Notes: a model not told the origin generated them from the letters alone. Shown: positions 1 to 10,186, counted from the first letter of the stretch. The stretch is 64,000 nucleotides of DNA from Lactobacillus sp. YT155 (GCF_030504545.1 NZ_JAUKWP010000002.1:191573-255572), one strand, 5' to 3'. Program-made: numbers and translations.

Positions 1-1824
1 GACAGTGAAATCGAACGTGTCATTGAAATATTAAACCGTAGAACCAAGAACAATCCGGTATTAATCGGTGAAGCTGGTGTTGGTAAAACAGCGGTTGTTG
101 AAGGATTGGCTCAAAAAATTGTTGACGGACAAGTTCCCGAGAAACTTTTAGATAAAAAAGTCGTTCGGCTTGATGTTGTATCTCTTGTTCAAGGAACCGG
201 AGTTCGTGGTGAATTTGAAAAGAGAATGCAAGAATTAATGACTGAATTGCAACAAAAAGAAAACAATACAATCTTATTCATCGACGAAATTCACGAAATC
301 GTTGGTGCTGGAAATGCCGAAGGTGGTATGGATGCAGGTAACGTTTTGAAACCTGCCCTAGCCCGTGGCGACTTACAATTAGTTGGTGCCACTACCTTAA
401 ACGAATTTAGAACCATTGAAAAAGACTCCGCATTAGCAAGACGTCTTCAACCAGTTCAAGTCAATGAACCTTCAGTTGAAGAAACAATCAAAATTTTAAA
501 TGGTTTGAAACCAAAATATGAAGCTTACCATAATGTAAAATACACCGCTGCTGCAATTACTGCTGCCGCAACTTTATCTGATCGTTACATTTCTGATCGT
601 TTCTTACCAGATAAAGCAATCGACCTTCTAGATGAAGCTGGTTCAAAGAAGAATTTAACTATCGCGCCAGTTGATTCGAAAGAATTGGACAACAAAATCA
701 GCGAAGCTGAACATAATAAGAAAATGGCTTTGGACAATGAAGATTATGAAAAAGCTGCTTATTATCGTGACAAAGTAAAACAATATACTGACATGCGTGA
801 TAACAAGTTGCCTGATTCAAATGAATCAGCAACTGTCTCTGAAAAGAACATCGAGGATATCGTTGAAGCAAAAACTAAGATTCCTGTCGGTGATCTTAAA
901 GCTAATGAACAAGCTCAATTGAAGAATCTCGAACCAAACTTGAAACACAACGTTATTGGTCAAGATGAAGCCGTTTCAGAAGTTTCTAAGGCAATCAGAA
1001 GAAACAGAATTGGTTTCAACAAGTCTGGACGCCCTATTGGATCATTCCTCTTCGTTGGACCAACCGGTGTTGGTAAAACCGAATTAGCTAAACAATTAGC
1101 ACAACAATTATTTGGTTCAACCGATTCGATGATTCGTTTCGACATGTCTGAATACATGGAGAAACACAGTGTCTCCAAACTTATCGGTTCACCTCCTGGA
1201 TATGTAGGTTACGAAGAGGCTGGTCAATTAACTGAACAAGTTCGTCGTAATCCATACAGTTTGATTTTGTTAGACGAAATTGAAAAAGCTCATCCAGATG
1301 TAATGCACATGTTCTTACAAATTCTTGATGATGGTCGTTTGACTGATTCTCAAGGTAGAACAGTTAGCTTCAAGGATACAATTATCATCATGACATCAAA
1401 TGCTGGTCAAGGAGAAGTTGAAGCTAGCGTTGGTTTTGATGCTGAAAGTAAAGCTGCAACTCGTTCAGTCTTGGATAAGTTGACCAATTATTTCAAACCA
1501 GAATTCTTAAACAGATTCGATGGAATAGTTGAGTTCAAAGCTTTATCAAAAGAAAACTTACTATCAATTGTCGACTTGATGTTAAATGACACCAACAAGA
1601 TGATACAAGATAAAGGATTGCATGTTGATGTAACTAAAGATGCTAAAGAAAAACTAGTAGATTTAGGATACGACCCATCAATGGGAGCCCGTCCATTACG
1701 TCGTGTCATCCAAGAACAAATTGAAGATAAAGTTGCTGATTATTATCTAAATAATCCTAACGACAAGAATCTTGAAGCTGTTCTAAGAGAAGACAAAATT
1801 GTTATTAAGAATAAAGATAAATAA
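1..1824 (+). CDS. clpE: ATP-dependent Clp protease ATPase subunit ClpE (5' truncated by window)
   Basis: This is a Hsp100 AAA+ unfoldase that feeds substrates to the ClpP protease in the cytoplasm. The reading frame is open from base 1, so the N-terminus (including any zinc finger) lies outside the window; 607 residues are present. The first ATPase module has Walker A GEAGVGKT at visible residues 23-30 and Walker B FIDE near 93-96. A UVR-type coiled segment (about 235-265) separates it from the second module, with Walker A GPTGVGKT near 353-360 and Walker B LLDEIE near 423-428. The UVR segment and the wording around the first Walker A fit ClpE better than ClpB or ClpL; ClpC is the main alternative. 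It ends at a shared terminator facing prfC. The family call is firm, the paralogue call less so. Confidence 0.85.
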   Translation, partial: DSEIERVIEILNRRTKNNPVLIGEAGVGKTAVVEGLAQKIVDGQVPEKLLDKKVVRLDVVSLVQGTGVRGEFEKRMQELMTELQQKENNTILFIDEIHEIVGAGNAEGGMDAGNVLKPALARGDLQLVGATTLNEFRTIEKDSALARRLQPVQVNEPSVEETIKILNGLKPKYEAYHNVKYTAAAITAAATLSDRYISDRFLPDKAIDLLDEAGSKKNLTIAPVDSKELDNKISEAEHNKKMALDNEDYEKAAYYRDKVKQYTDMRDNKLPDSNESATVSEKNIEDIVEAKTKIPVGDLKANEQAQLKNLEPNLKHNVIGQDEAVSEVSKAIRRNRIGFNKSGRPIGSFLFVGPTGVGKTELAKQLAQQLFGSTDSMIRFDMSEYMEKHSVSKLIGSPPGYVGYEEAGQLTEQVRRNPYSLILLDEIEKAHPDVMHMFLQILDDGRLTDSQGRTVSFKDTIIIMTSNAGQGEVEASVGFDAESKAATRSVLDKLTNYFKPEFLNRFDGIVEFKALSKENLLSIVDLMLNDTNKMIQDKGLHVDVTKDAKEKLVDLGYDPSMGARPLRRVIQEQIEDKVADYYLNNPNDKNLEAVLREDKIVIKNKDK

Positions 1825-1854
1825 AAAAGCTAGCCATAATGGCTAGCTTTTTTT
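1823..1854. terminator. Bidirectional intrinsic terminator between clpE and prfC
   Basis: A perfect 13-bp arm (1823-1835), a 5-nt loop and the complementary arm from 1841 are A-rich on one side and T-rich on the other. It can therefore end both the rightward clpE transcript and the leftward prfC transcript. It overlaps the prfC stop codon. Confidence 0.9.
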
Positions 1855-3427
1855 ATAGTTTCGATGTTAATTCCACATCAGGATATTTATCTTTAAACCA
1901 GTTCTCAGCAAATCTATTTTCAAACAAGAATAATGGATTATCATCCATATCTTTAACAAGAATATTTCTTGATGATGACATTGATTCTTTAAGTTGTGAT
2001 GGATCAATCCATCTGGCAATTCGTGAACCAATTGGTGTCATCTCTACTTCACTATTATATTCATTTTGCATTCTGAATTTGAAGACTTCAAATTGTAGTT
2101 GTCCAACAGCACCTAGAATGTAGTCATTAGTTGAATACTTCTTATACAGCTGAACTGCACCTTCTTGTACCAATTGTGTCATTCCTTTATGGAATGATTT
2201 TTGTTTCATGACGTTCTTGGCTGTTACTTCCATAAATATTTCGGGAGTAAACTGTGGTAAGTCTTCAAAAGCAACTTCTTTTTTGCCAGTGTAAATCGTA
2301 TCACCAATTTGGAAGTTACCTGTATCATACAAACCAACAATATCACCTGCTACGGCACTAGAAACTTGCTCCCTTTGGTCGGACATAAATTCAGTAGCAT
2401 TGTTCAAACGCAAGCTTTTTTTGGTGCGTTGTAGCGTTACGTCAATTCCTTTAGTGAATTCACCCGAACACACACGAATAAAGGCGATGCGGTCACGATG
2501 AGCGGGGTTCATATTAGCTTGAATTTTGAATACAAATCCAGAGAAATCTGGACTAACAGGATCAATCTCTTCCCCATCTTTTGTCTTCTTAGCACTTGGT
2601 TGTGGAGCCATTTCCACAAAATGGTCAAGGAAGGTCTGAACGCCAAAGTTAGTCAAAGCTGATCCAAAGAATACGGGTGTTTGATCCCCACTCAAAACTT
2701 TAGCTTCGTCGAATTCATTCCCAGCTTCAGAAATTAATTCTACTTCGTCTTTTGCTTGAATGAAGTCATTTTCTGACTGCAATTCATTACTCTGATCAAC
2801 TAAATCTCCATTGCCATCAAGTTCTAGGAATCTATCCTCATTGTCTTTACGATATAACTCAACGCGTTGATTGTGGATATCATACAATCCCTTGAGACCC
2901 TTTCCCATTCCGATTGGCCAATTCATGGCACATCCCTCAATGTTCAAAAGATCTTCAAGTTCAGCGATTAAGTCTAGTGGATCACGACCATCACGGTCTA
3001 ACTTATTCATAAATGTAAAAATAGGAATACCACGCTGTTTAACAACTTTGAACAGTTTCTTCGTCTGAGGCTCGATACCTTTAGCAGAGTCAATTACCAT
3101 GACAGCAGCATCAACTGCCATCAAGGTACGATAAGTATCCTCAGAGAAATCCTCATGTCCGGGAGTATCTAAGATATTGATTCGCTTATCTTTATAATCA
3201 AACTGCATCACAGAACTAGTAACAGAAATTCCACGTTTCTTTTCGATTTCCATCCAGTCACTAGTTGCGAACTGCCCAGATTTCTTTCCTTTAACAGTAC
3301 CAGCAGACCGAATAACCCCACCAAAAAGTAATAGTTGCTCAGTAATAGTCGTCTTACCAGCATCCGGATGGGAGATAATCGCAAAAGTTCTTCTTTTAGT
3401 TACTTGTTCTTGTAAAGACTCAGACAT
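1853..3427 (-). CDS. prfC: Peptide chain release factor 3
   Basis: RF3 is a translational GTPase that recycles RF1/RF2 from the ribosome after termination. The 524-residue length is normal. The G1 loop SHPDAGKT is at residues 19-26, the switch motif RGISVTSS at 65-72, DTPGH at 87-91 and NKLD at 141-144, all as in the RF3 subfamily rather than EF-G. The ATG is preceded by AAGGAAG at a good distance. A TATAAT with an upstream TG lies about 55 bases before the start, so it is probably transcribed alone. It is convergent with clpE. The identification is secure. Confidence 0.96.
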   Translation of the reverse strand: MSESLQEQVTKRRTFAIISHPDAGKTTITEQLLLFGGVIRSAGTVKGKKSGQFATSDWMEIEKKRGISVTSSVMQFDYKDKRINILDTPGHEDFSEDTYRTLMAVDAAVMVIDSAKGIEPQTKKLFKVVKQRGIPIFTFMNKLDRDGRDPLDLIAELEDLLNIEGCAMNWPIGMGKGLKGLYDIHNQRVELYRKDNEDRFLELDGNGDLVDQSNELQSENDFIQAKDEVELISEAGNEFDEAKVLSGDQTPVFFGSALTNFGVQTFLDHFVEMAPQPSAKKTKDGEEIDPVSPDFSGFVFKIQANMNPAHRDRIAFIRVCSGEFTKGIDVTLQRTKKSLRLNNATEFMSDQREQVSSAVAGDIVGLYDTGNFQIGDTIYTGKKEVAFEDLPQFTPEIFMEVTAKNVMKQKSFHKGMTQLVQEGAVQLYKKYSTNDYILGAVGQLQFEVFKFRMQNEYNSEVEMTPIGSRIARWIDPSQLKESMSSSRNILVKDMDDNPLFLFENRFAENWFKDKYPDVELTSKL

Positions 3428-3482
3428 AGCTAACTTCCTTTATTTAAAGTGTGATAGTTTGAAACACAATTCTAACTAAAAC

Positions 3483-3491
3483 ATTATAACA
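3483..3491 (-). promoter_or_regulatory. Extended -10 promoter for prfC
   Basis: On the minus strand the bases read TGTTATAAT, an extended -10 element, about 55 bases upstream of the prfC ATG. I see no good -35, which is usual for extended -10 promoters. Confidence 0.55.
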
Positions 3492-3506
3492 GTTTTTGAG
3501 CATTAA

Positions 3507-3537
3507 AAAAGACGATAGCTTAGATAGCTCGTCTTTT
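3507..3537 (-). terminator. Terminator of the CorC-like gene
   Basis: Arms AAAAGACGA (3507-3515) and TCGTCTTTT (3529-3537) pair perfectly and surround the stop codon of the leftward gene. The A-run at the left gives a U-tract on the minus strand. Confidence 0.8.
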
Positions 3538-4875
3538 ACTTAAGTTTTGTTTTACAATTTTTGATTTTTCAGGTGGTAGCTCAACCAGAACTTCTTGAAC
3601 ACGTGATCCTTTTACCTCACCAGAAATCAATTTAACACCGTCTTCCAGTTCACAGGACAATTGATTGTTATTCGATGGAATCTCACCAACTTCGGTAATC
3701 AAATATCCGGCAACTGTATCAACGTCATCTTTGTCTAATTCTTCATCAAAAATTCGGTTAAAGTCATTTAAGTTCAGTTTACCTTCTACCTTGAAGGTAT
3801 TGGCATTAACCTTTTGATAGAGTAATGTATCTTGATCATGCTCATCATCGATTTCACCGACAATTTCTTCAATCAAATCTTCGATAGTGGCAATTCCAAC
3901 GACTCCACCATACTCATCAATGACAATCGATAATTGTTGATGAGTATTCTTCATTTCAAACAACAAGTCATTAACGTTGGTGGTTTCTAGAACGTATAAT
4001 GGTTCAGTCATTATTTCAGGTAATGATAAGTTATCAAAACCGTTTCGACGGGCATATTTCAATAAGTCCTTAATATGAATTACACCAATGACCTTATCCT
4101 TGTCCCCACCATAAACAGGAACACGAGAAAACGGATGATTTAAAATCGCATCAATATTTTCATCTTGATCGTTATTGATATCAATCATGAATGCATCAGT
4201 TCTGGGTACCATAACCTCGCGAACTGTCATGTTAGAAAAGCCAATAATTCCTTCTAACATATCGTATTCTTCATCATCAATACTTCCACTAGTCTTCGAT
4301 TTTTCTAAGACTGAAAGAACTTCATTTCGTGACAAAGCATCTTCTTTTTTAGTGAAGTCGATTGGTGTGATTCTTAGAAGTAATTTAGTTGAGAATGATA
4401 ATAAAGCTACTAATGGCTTAAAGACAACACCAAAGAAACGAATAAATGGCGCTGTAATATTCACAACTTTTTCGGATTTTTGGATTGCGATTTGTTTAGG
4501 ATACAACTCACCAAAAACCAATGAGAAATATGAAAGTATTAAGGTGATAATGATAATAGATAGTTCTTGACTACCTTCAAAACCTCCGATAAATTGAGCC
4601 AACATCTTGGACATAGTTACCGCAGCACTAGCTGATGATAAGAATCCCGCAAAGGTAATTGCCACTTGCACAGTAGCTAGGTAATTAGTGGAGTCATTTA
4701 AGACCGCCACTAGCTTCTGAGATTTCTTATCGCCTTCTTTGGCTTTGGTTTCAATTTTAGTTTTATTTAATGACAGAATTGCTGTTTCACCAGCAGCAAA
4801 AAACGCATTAATTAAAGTTAAAACAATAATTAAAATTAATTGACTTATCAGGACCGAAGTACCAGGGTCTTCCAT
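3520..4875 (-). CDS. CNNM/CorC (HlyC) family membrane protein with tandem CBS domains
   Basis: This is a 451-residue integral membrane protein of the family often called hemolysin-like or TlyC/YhdP. Members are linked to Mg2+ or Co2+ efflux and metal homeostasis. Residues 1-195 form the DUF21 membrane region with about four hydrophobic segments (near 8-30, 60-90, 98-120 and 135-160). Two CBS domains follow (about 210-330), including the typical REVMVPR and DEYGGVVGI wording, and then a C-terminal CorC_HlyC domain (about 345-440). The ATG has only a weak upstream GTGAG. It is a single gene with its own terminator. Family membership is clear; the transported ion cannot be told from sequence. 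Confidence 0.9.
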   Translation of the reverse strand: MEDPGTSVLISQLILIIVLTLINAFFAAGETAILSLNKTKIETKAKEGDKKSQKLVAVLNDSTNYLATVQVAITFAGFLSSASAAVTMSKMLAQFIGGFEGSQELSIIIITLILSYFSLVFGELYPKQIAIQKSEKVVNITAPFIRFFGVVFKPLVALLSFSTKLLLRITPIDFTKKEDALSRNEVLSVLEKSKTSGSIDDEEYDMLEGIIGFSNMTVREVMVPRTDAFMIDINNDQDENIDAILNHPFSRVPVYGGDKDKVIGVIHIKDLLKYARRNGFDNLSLPEIMTEPLYVLETTNVNDLLFEMKNTHQQLSIVIDEYGGVVGIATIEDLIEEIVGEIDDEHDQDTLLYQKVNANTFKVEGKLNLNDFNRIFDEELDKDDVDTVAGYLITEVGEIPSNNNQLSCELEDGVKLISGEVKGSRVQEVLVELPPEKSKIVKQNLSKRRAI

Positions 4876-5003
4876 TTCTATAAAAACTCACTTTCAAATT
4901 TGATAACAATATTATATCAATTTTTTAATTTTTTATATAGATGTAGACATAAATACTTACAAATTAATAAGAATTGTTTTAATCTTGATACGAGGTACTA
5001 ACC

Positions 5004-5465
5004 ATGACTAATAAAAAATTAACAATTATATACTTATTTCTCTTCTTTATTCCCTACGTTGTTTGCTTGATGATGATAGGAACTTCTTACAATACCTTAA
5101 TCATGCATCAAACAAGTATCTGGCGAGTAACGATTGGTGGCGTGATTGGTGCATTGTTCTTAATGGCACTAAAAACCATCATGTCTAAAGTCATCAAAAC
5201 CGTTGAAGTAGACTCAAAAAACGCATTTTGGAAAGCACTGATTGGATTCTTTGATATCGAAAGTAAGCCAGTTAATTTGTATCTAAACTTTATTCTCGAT
5301 TTCATTTTCAGTGTAGTAAGTACCTATGCAATTCGTTACTTCTTTTCGCCACAACTATACATTGGAAATCTACTAGGTTATCTAATCATTATCTTGTCAC
5401 TGTCAGTTTTAATCGGTATTACTGCTGAATATGATGTTTTAACGGCTGATTATAAAATCAAATAA
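5004..5465 (+). CDS. Unknown four-helix membrane protein
   Basis: I do not recognise this 153-residue protein. It has four predicted transmembrane segments (about 7-27, 40-58, 92-112 and 120-140) and a Lys-rich loop between the second and third. There is no signal peptide cleavage motif and no obvious catalytic motif. The ATG follows GAGG at 8-base spacing, and a strong intrinsic terminator follows the stop, so it is an expressed monocistronic gene. It faces the CorC-like gene divergently across 128 bases, which may hold both promoters. No function is proposed. Confidence 0.75.
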   Translation: MTNKKLTIIYLFLFFIPYVVCLMMIGTSYNTLIMHQTSIWRVTIGGVIGALFLMALKTIMSKVIKTVEVDSKNAFWKALIGFFDIESKPVNLYLNFILDFIFSVVSTYAIRYFFSPQLYIGNLLGYLIIILSLSVLIGITAEYDVLTADYKIK

Positions 5466-5494
5466 AAGCACAGACAAAATGTCTGTGCTTTTTT
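5464..5494. terminator. Bidirectional terminator
   Basis: A 12-bp arm (5464-5475), a 5-nt loop and the complementary arm from 5481 run into a T-tract. It lies between two convergent genes and is also A-rich on the left, so it can serve both. Confidence 0.88.
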
Positions 5495-5496
5495 AT

Positions 5497-6075
5497 TTAT
5501 ATAATTTTTTGCTCTAGTTCTTTTAAAAACTGCTCTCTTTTTTCTTTTTTACTTCCCGTAATTCCACCAAAGTTAATCCATTTACGATTTTTAATTCCAA
5601 TTTGTTTGATTGTTCCATTTAAAAATACTCGTTTGATTGCATTGCCACTGAACAAACGTAAGTACCATGTTGGCGAAGTTGAAGTAGTAATAACAGTAGC
5701 GGATTGAATATTATCTAGCATTCCTTTTACCCCAGTTGAAGTTGCTACATAAGCAAATTTTTGTTTCATTACCTTATCAAAGAAACCTTTCAATATAGCT
5801 GGTATATCATTCCACCAGACAGGTGAAATAATGATTATTGCAGTCGCTTTTTTAAGTTTATCTTGATACTGCCTAACCAAAGGATCGAGTGTCTCTCCTT
5901 TAGAAAAAAGCGCCAGCTCTTCAGTCGTATATCGCGGATCAAATCCATCTTGGTATAAATCTATCACTTCATATTCGCGACTCTGTGTTTTAAAAGTTGC
6001 TTCTACTTTATCTAAAACAGCATGGTTAAAGCTTTTCGGGTACGGGTGTGCGTAAATTATTAATGTTTGTTCCAT
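5497..6075 (-). CDS. Flavodoxin-fold NAD(P)H dehydrogenase (quinone) of the KefF/MdaB type
   Basis: This 192-residue protein is a probable FMN- or FAD-dependent NAD(P)H:quinone reductase acting in the cytoplasm. It starts with a beta strand and HPYPKSFNH (residues 10-18), the flavin phosphate loop of this family. SPVWW (84-88) is the usual flavin-contacting motif, followed by the helix IPAILKGFFDKV. The ATG has TAAGGAG upstream. It lies 11 bases after a TetR gene in the same direction, so the pair is probably one operon controlled by the palindrome at 6672-6702. By analogy with such pairs, it may respond to quinones or electrophiles; that is inference. Confidence 0.85.
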   Translation of the reverse strand: MEQTLIIYAHPYPKSFNHAVLDKVEATFKTQSREYEVIDLYQDGFDPRYTTEELALFSKGETLDPLVRQYQDKLKKATAIIIISPVWWNDIPAILKGFFDKVMKQKFAYVATSTGVKGMLDNIQSATVITTSTSPTWYLRLFSGNAIKRVFLNGTIKQIGIKNRKWINFGGITGSKKEKREQFLKELEQKII

Positions 6076-6086
6076 AAATATTCTCC

Positions 6087-6659
6087 TTACTTATCGGAAA
6101 TAAACTTATTCATTGCCTTTTCAACTATTGCTCGATCATAGATGGTAACTTTATTCATCACTAACATGGCATAGCCTTGAATGAAAGACCACAATTCAAT
6201 GAACAACGTTTCTTCATCCGTCTCTAATTGATATTGTTCTTTTGCTTGATGAATTAGTTTTTTGTATTCATCGAAAAATATAAAGTCGGTTTTTTTATCC
6301 GTCAGATGACTTTCACAGGCATATTTACTAAAAAATAAAAAGTCCATTAGTTTAGGTTCTTGCACAAACTGATTAAGAATTGTTTCACCTAGCAAAAGCA
6401 GTTTGTCTTTTGTATTTGAGTCATCTGTCATTTCTAGACTTGATTTATATCTTTCATACATATCTTTCGAAACATGCACCAAGGACTCATTAAGAAGGTC
6501 ATCCTTGTTATGAAAATGTCGATACAATGCTGTCGCAGAAAGATTATTTTCTTTAGCAATATCACGTAAAGAAATCTTCTCGTATCCATTTAATCTTATT
6601 TTATCAATCGTTAAATTGATTACGTGATCTCTAGTATTTGTTCTTCTGCCATCTTTCAT
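6087..6659 (-). CDS. TetR family transcriptional regulator
   Basis: This is a 190-residue repressor with an N-terminal helix-turn-helix (about residues 12-58). The recognition helix region reads LSATALYRHFHNKDDL (40-55), typical of TetR. The C-terminal ligand-binding half is divergent, so no effector can be named. The ATG follows GGAGG at 6 bases. A perfect 14-bp inverted repeat lies directly upstream of the ribosome binding site, which suggests autoregulation and control of the downstream oxidoreductase gene. Confidence 0.9.
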   Translation of the reverse strand: MKDGRRTNTRDHVINLTIDKIRLNGYEKISLRDIAKENNLSATALYRHFHNKDDLLNESLVHVSKDMYERYKSSLEMTDDSNTKDKLLLLGETILNQFVQEPKLMDFLFFSKYACESHLTDKKTDFIFFDEYKKLIHQAKEQYQLETDEETLFIELWSFIQGYAMLVMNKVTIYDRAIVEKAMNKFISDK

Positions 6660-6671
6660 AACTTACCTCCT

Positions 6672-6702
6672 AAATATAGGTTAACATCGTTAACCTATAT
6701 TT
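6672..6702. promoter_or_regulatory. 31-bp palindromic operator upstream of the TetR gene
   Basis: The arms 6672-6685 and 6689-6702 are perfectly complementary (14 bp each) around a 3-base centre; the inner sequence is GTTAAC on both sides. It sits just upstream of the GGAGG of the TetR gene, where an autorepressor should bind. Length and symmetry are typical of TetR operators. Confidence 0.75.
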
Positions 6703-6721
6703 GCAAAGAAGTTAAGACAAT

Positions 6722-6752
6722 AAAAAAAGAGCCGCTAATTAGCGGCTCTTTT
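6722..6752 (-). terminator. Terminator of the ribose operon
   Basis: A perfect 28-base palindrome (6725-6752) is preceded by an A-run that becomes a U-tract on the minus strand, just past the rbsB stop. The first 24 bases of this element (6721-6744) recur exactly at 11715-11738, on the other side of the operon. Confidence 0.9.
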
Positions 6753-6758
6753 ATTTGT

Positions 6759-7712
6759 TTATTTTTTATATGCATCATTGATAACTAGTTCAAGTGGTGA
6801 ATCGATTTTTGCTTTAACTTTTTTACCATTGAAGTGGTCGTATGCTGCTTTTACAGCCAAACGTCCCATTTCTTCAGGTTTTTGAGCTACAGTGGCAGCC
6901 ATGTCACCACTCTTAACAGCTTTTAGCCCATCTTCTTCACCGTCGAATCCAACAATTAGAACCTTCTTGTTAGCACTTTTAGCAGCTTGAACAGCACCTA
7001 AAGCCATTTCATCATTTTGTGAGAAAATACCTTTAATTCCAGCATTTCCTTGCAAAATGTTTTCTGTAACTGTTAATCCTTTGGCACGATCAAAACCAGC
7101 GGTTTGTTTAGCAACAATATCTAATTTACCTTTTGATGAATTATCAAATCCTTTACCACGTTCACGTGTTGCTGAAGCGCCAGGGATTCCTTGTAATTCA
7201 GCAATTTTTGCATCTTTACCTAATTGCTCAATCATGAACTTAGCAGCCATTTGACCACCTTTAGTACTGTTTGAAGCAACTAGTGTTAACACTTTTCCAC
7301 TATCACTACTTCTATCAACTGTAATAACTGGAATTCCTGCATCGTTAGCATCTTTAACAGATGAAGAAATAGCTGATGAATCAACAGGGTTAATAATTAA
7401 AATATCAACCTTCTTTTGAATCATATCTTCAACGTCATTAGATTGTTTTGCTGTATCATTTTGAGCATCGAATACTTGAACATTATTTTTGTTCTTAGAA
7501 GCATCCATGATACCTTTTTTAACTGATACGAAAAATGGATTATTCAAAGTTGATAGAGAAACACCAATTTTTACTTTCTTAGCAGCTTTCTTTTCAACTT
7601 TTCCATTGTCACCGCTATCACTACCTAAATTAGCGCCACCACATCCTACTAAAGTAATTCCTAATAAAGCAACAACCATTACACCTACTAATGCTTTGAA
7701 CTTCTTTTTCAT
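6759..7712 (-). CDS. rbsB: Ribose ABC transporter, substrate-binding lipoprotein
   Basis: RbsB captures ribose outside the membrane and delivers it to RbsAC. I place the start at the ATG at 7712, which follows GGAGG (7720-7724) at 7 bases; an upstream ATG at 7757 would overlap rbsC and has no binding site. This gives 317 residues with a lysine-rich signal and lipobox LVGC (Cys24). The mature part is a type I periplasmic-binding fold, with INPVDSSAI and FSQNDEMALGAVQA wording typical of RbsB. It is the last gene of the operon, followed by a strong terminator. Confidence 0.95.
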   Translation of the reverse strand: MKKKFKALVGVMVVALLGITLVGCGGANLGSDSGDNGKVEKKAAKKVKIGVSLSTLNNPFFVSVKKGIMDASKNKNNVQVFDAQNDTAKQSNDVEDMIQKKVDILIINPVDSSAISSSVKDANDAGIPVITVDRSSDSGKVLTLVASNSTKGGQMAAKFMIEQLGKDAKIAELQGIPGASATRERGKGFDNSSKGKLDIVAKQTAGFDRAKGLTVTENILQGNAGIKGIFSQNDEMALGAVQAAKSANKKVLIVGFDGEEDGLKAVKSGDMAATVAQKPEEMGRLAVKAAYDHFNGKKVKAKIDSPLELVINDAYKK

Positions 7713-7731
7713 GATATATCCTCCAAAAATA

Positions 7732-8703
7732 TTATTTTTTCGATTCCCGACGATCAATTAGGACAGCAATAATAATTACTACCCCTTTAACAATTTGTTG
7801 ATAGAAACTGGAAATTCCCAATAAGTTCATACCATTGTTCAAAGTACCAATGATTAAAGCACCTATTAGAGTTCCAAAGATTCGACCTTTACCACCGGCC
7901 AAACTTGTTCCACCCAACACAACTGCGGCAATGGCATCCATTTCATATGAAGTACCTGCATCAGGTTGAGCTGAACTCAAACGTGATGTCAAAATAACTC
8001 CAGCAATAGCAGCCATCAATCCTGACAATGTGTAAATAATCATGGTTACTTTTTTTGTATTTACACCTGCAACAAAGGCAGCTTTTTCATTTCCACCTAA
8101 GGCATAAGTTTTTCTACCAAAAGTTGTCTTGTGTAAAACGATATATAGAATTCCGAAACAAATTAACATAATGATAATTGGGAAAGGAATTCCAAATAGA
8201 TATCCACGTCCCATAAACTGGAATAAGAAACTATTATTAATCTTATCTCCAGTTATTGGGTTTCCGTTTGTAAAAACATAGGTAGCCCCTCTAAAAATGG
8301 TCATTGTTGCTAAAGTTGCGATAAATGGAGCAGCTTTACCGTAAGCAACCAAGATTCCGTTTAATAGGCCAAAAATTGCTCCCATCAACATTCCAACCGA
8401 AATAGCAATTACTACTGATATTCCTTGTTGTACCATGTAGGCAGAAATAGCTCCACTTAGTGCCAGAATTGATCCAACGGACAAATCAATTCCACCAGTT
8501 AAAATAACAAACGTCATACCAAATGCAATTAGCGCATTAACCGATACTTGACGTAACAAGTTCAATAAATTTGATGGTTCCAAAAAACTCATATTCATAA
8601 CACTAACAACGACAACTAAGACAATTAAAGCTAAAACCGGTCCTAGTTTTGAAATAAATTGTTGTGCTGAGAATTTTTCTTTACCTTGTGTTTCGTTATC
8701 CAT
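7732..8703 (-). CDS. rbsC: Ribose ABC transporter, permease
   Basis: This 323-residue, very hydrophobic protein forms the membrane channel of the ribose importer. It has about eight to ten transmembrane segments. The signature LTGGIDLSVGSILALSGA (about residues 68-85) and the C-terminal GGTSLAGGKGRIFGTLIGAL are conserved in the RbsC/AraH family. The ATG follows CAGGAGG. It overlaps the end of rbsA by 8 bases, which points to translational coupling. The sugar is inferred from rbsD and rbsR in the same operon. Confidence 0.95.
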   Translation of the reverse strand: MDNETQGKEKFSAQQFISKLGPVLALIVLVVVVSVMNMSFLEPSNLLNLLRQVSVNALIAFGMTFVILTGGIDLSVGSILALSGAISAYMVQQGISVVIAISVGMLMGAIFGLLNGILVAYGKAAPFIATLATMTIFRGATYVFTNGNPITGDKINNSFLFQFMGRGYLFGIPFPIIIMLICFGILYIVLHKTTFGRKTYALGGNEKAAFVAGVNTKKVTMIIYTLSGLMAAIAGVILTSRLSSAQPDAGTSYEMDAIAAVVLGGTSLAGGKGRIFGTLIGALIIGTLNNGMNLLGISSFYQQIVKGVVIIIAVLIDRRESKK

Positions 8704-10186
8704 TTAATTGTCCTCCTGTTGCTAAAGTCATCACTTTTTCTTGAGTGGCAGATTTTGTATCAATAATATCGGCTAGATGTCCTTCATAAATTACAGCTAT
8801 CCGATCAGATACTCCCAGAACTTCATCTAAGTCACTAGAAACCATAATGATAGCAACGCCACGCTCTGTTAATTCATTCATCAAATCATATATTTCACGT
8901 CTTGCACCAATATCTACGCCTCGAGTAGGTTCATCTAGAATAAGCACTTGTGACCCGTTTCCAATCCATTTTGCTAAAACAACTTTTTGTTGATTACCAC
9001 CAGATAAACTACCCGCACTCTCATCTGGACCAGTTGTTTTAACATTTAATCTTTTAATTAACATTGAAACGAATTTATCTACTGCTTTATCGTCAACCAA
9101 ACCACGTTTTACGAAGCCACCAATACTTGGCAAAGCAATGTTATCCGATATAGAATCGTCCAAAATCAGTCCTTCATCTTTTCGATCTTCGGTGACAAAA
9201 CCTAAGTTATTCTTGATAGCTTGTGCAGGAGTTTTATTAACAATTTCTTTTCCATGAAGTTTGATTGAGCCACTGTCGAGCTTGTCAATTCCAAAAATAG
9301 CCCGCATAATTTCAGTTCTTCCTGCACCCATCAAACCTGAAAATGCTAGAATTTCACCACTGTGTAATTCGAAACTAATATCTTCAAAGACGTTCTTACT
9401 ATTTAACTTTTCTACTTCAAAAATTGTCTCAGCAGGTTTAACCGTTCTTTCTGGATAAAAATCACCCATTTCCCGACCTACCATATCTCTAACAATTGTT
9501 TTCATATCAGTATCAGTTGTCGCATAGTCATCAACTGAGATACCATCACGCATAACTGTGATATGATCAGAAATTTTCATAATTTCTTCCATTCGATGTG
9601 AAATATAGATGATCGCTACGTTTTGTTCTTTTAGCTTTCTAATTACATCGAATAACTTCGAAATTTCATTTTCCGTCAACGCTGCCGTTGGTTCATCCAT
9701 GATTAGAACTTTGGCATCAGACATTAGTGATTTAGCAATTTCAATCATTTGCTGACGTCCGACACTCAAACTACCAACAGGCACATTCAAATCTAATTTA
9801 GTTCCCAATTTGGCTAAATTCTCATCAGCCAATTTTTTCATCTCATCTTGCTTCACAATACCCAAAGCGTTGGTAATTTCTTTGTTTAGAAACATGTTAT
9901 CTAGCACTGACATTTCGGAAAAGTTATTCATCTCTTGGTGAATAAAACTAACTCCATGTTTTTCGGCATCCAGAGGATTTTCAAAATAAGTTTCTTCTCC
10001 ATCAACAAATATTTGTCCATTGTCCTTTTTATAAAGACCAGTCAAAATGTTCATCAACGTTGACTTCCCGGCACCATTTTCACCCATTAATGCATGAACT
10101 TCACCAGCTCTAACTGTTAAATCAACACCTTCTAAAACCCGATTTTTTCCAAAAGCTTTAGAAATTTTCTTCATTTCAATTTTCAA
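8696..10186 (-). CDS. rbsA: Ribose ABC transporter, duplicated ATP-binding protein
   Basis: This 496-residue protein carries two ABC domains and powers ribose uptake. The first has Walker A GENGAGKST (35-43), signature LSVGRQQ (140-146) and Walker B LIMDEPT (161-167). The second has a degenerate P-loop (GLMGAGRTE), signature LSGGNQQ near residue 400 and LILDEPTRGVD near 420. Such asymmetry is normal for RbsA. The start is TTG at 10186, 7 bases after GGAGGTGA; an in-frame ATG four codons later is too far away to be preferred. It lies 18 bases after rbsD. Confidence 0.95.
   Translation of the reverse strand: MKIEMKKISKAFGKNRVLEGVDLTVRAGEVHALMGENGAGKSTLMNILTGLYKKDNGQIFVDGEETYFENPLDAEKHGVSFIHQEMNNFSEMSVLDNMFLNKEITNALGIVKQDEMKKLADENLAKLGTKLDLNVPVGSLSVGRQQMIEIAKSLMSDAKVLIMDEPTAALTENEISKLFDVIRKLKEQNVAIIYISHRMEEIMKISDHITVMRDGISVDDYATTDTDMKTIVRDMVGREMGDFYPERTVKPAETIFEVEKLNSKNVFEDISFELHSGEILAFSGLMGAGRTEIMRAIFGIDKLDSGSIKLHGKEIVNKTPAQAIKNNLGFVTEDRKDEGLILDDSISDNIALPSIGGFVKRGLVDDKAVDKFVSMLIKRLNVKTTGPDESAGSLSGGNQQKVVLAKWIGNGSQVLILDEPTRGVDIGARREIYDLMNELTERGVAIIMVSSDLDEVLGVSDRIAVIYEGHLADIIDTKSATQEKVMTLATGGQLNG

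Noticed and set aside
4175-4570. Open frame of 131 codons antisense to the CorC-like gene
   Set aside because: It lies fully inside a well-supported gene, has no ribosome binding site and reads as a shadow of hydrophobic codons on the other strand.
7713-7757. Longer N-terminus for rbsB
   Set aside because: It would overlap rbsC, lacks a binding site and displaces the lipoprotein signal from the N-terminus.
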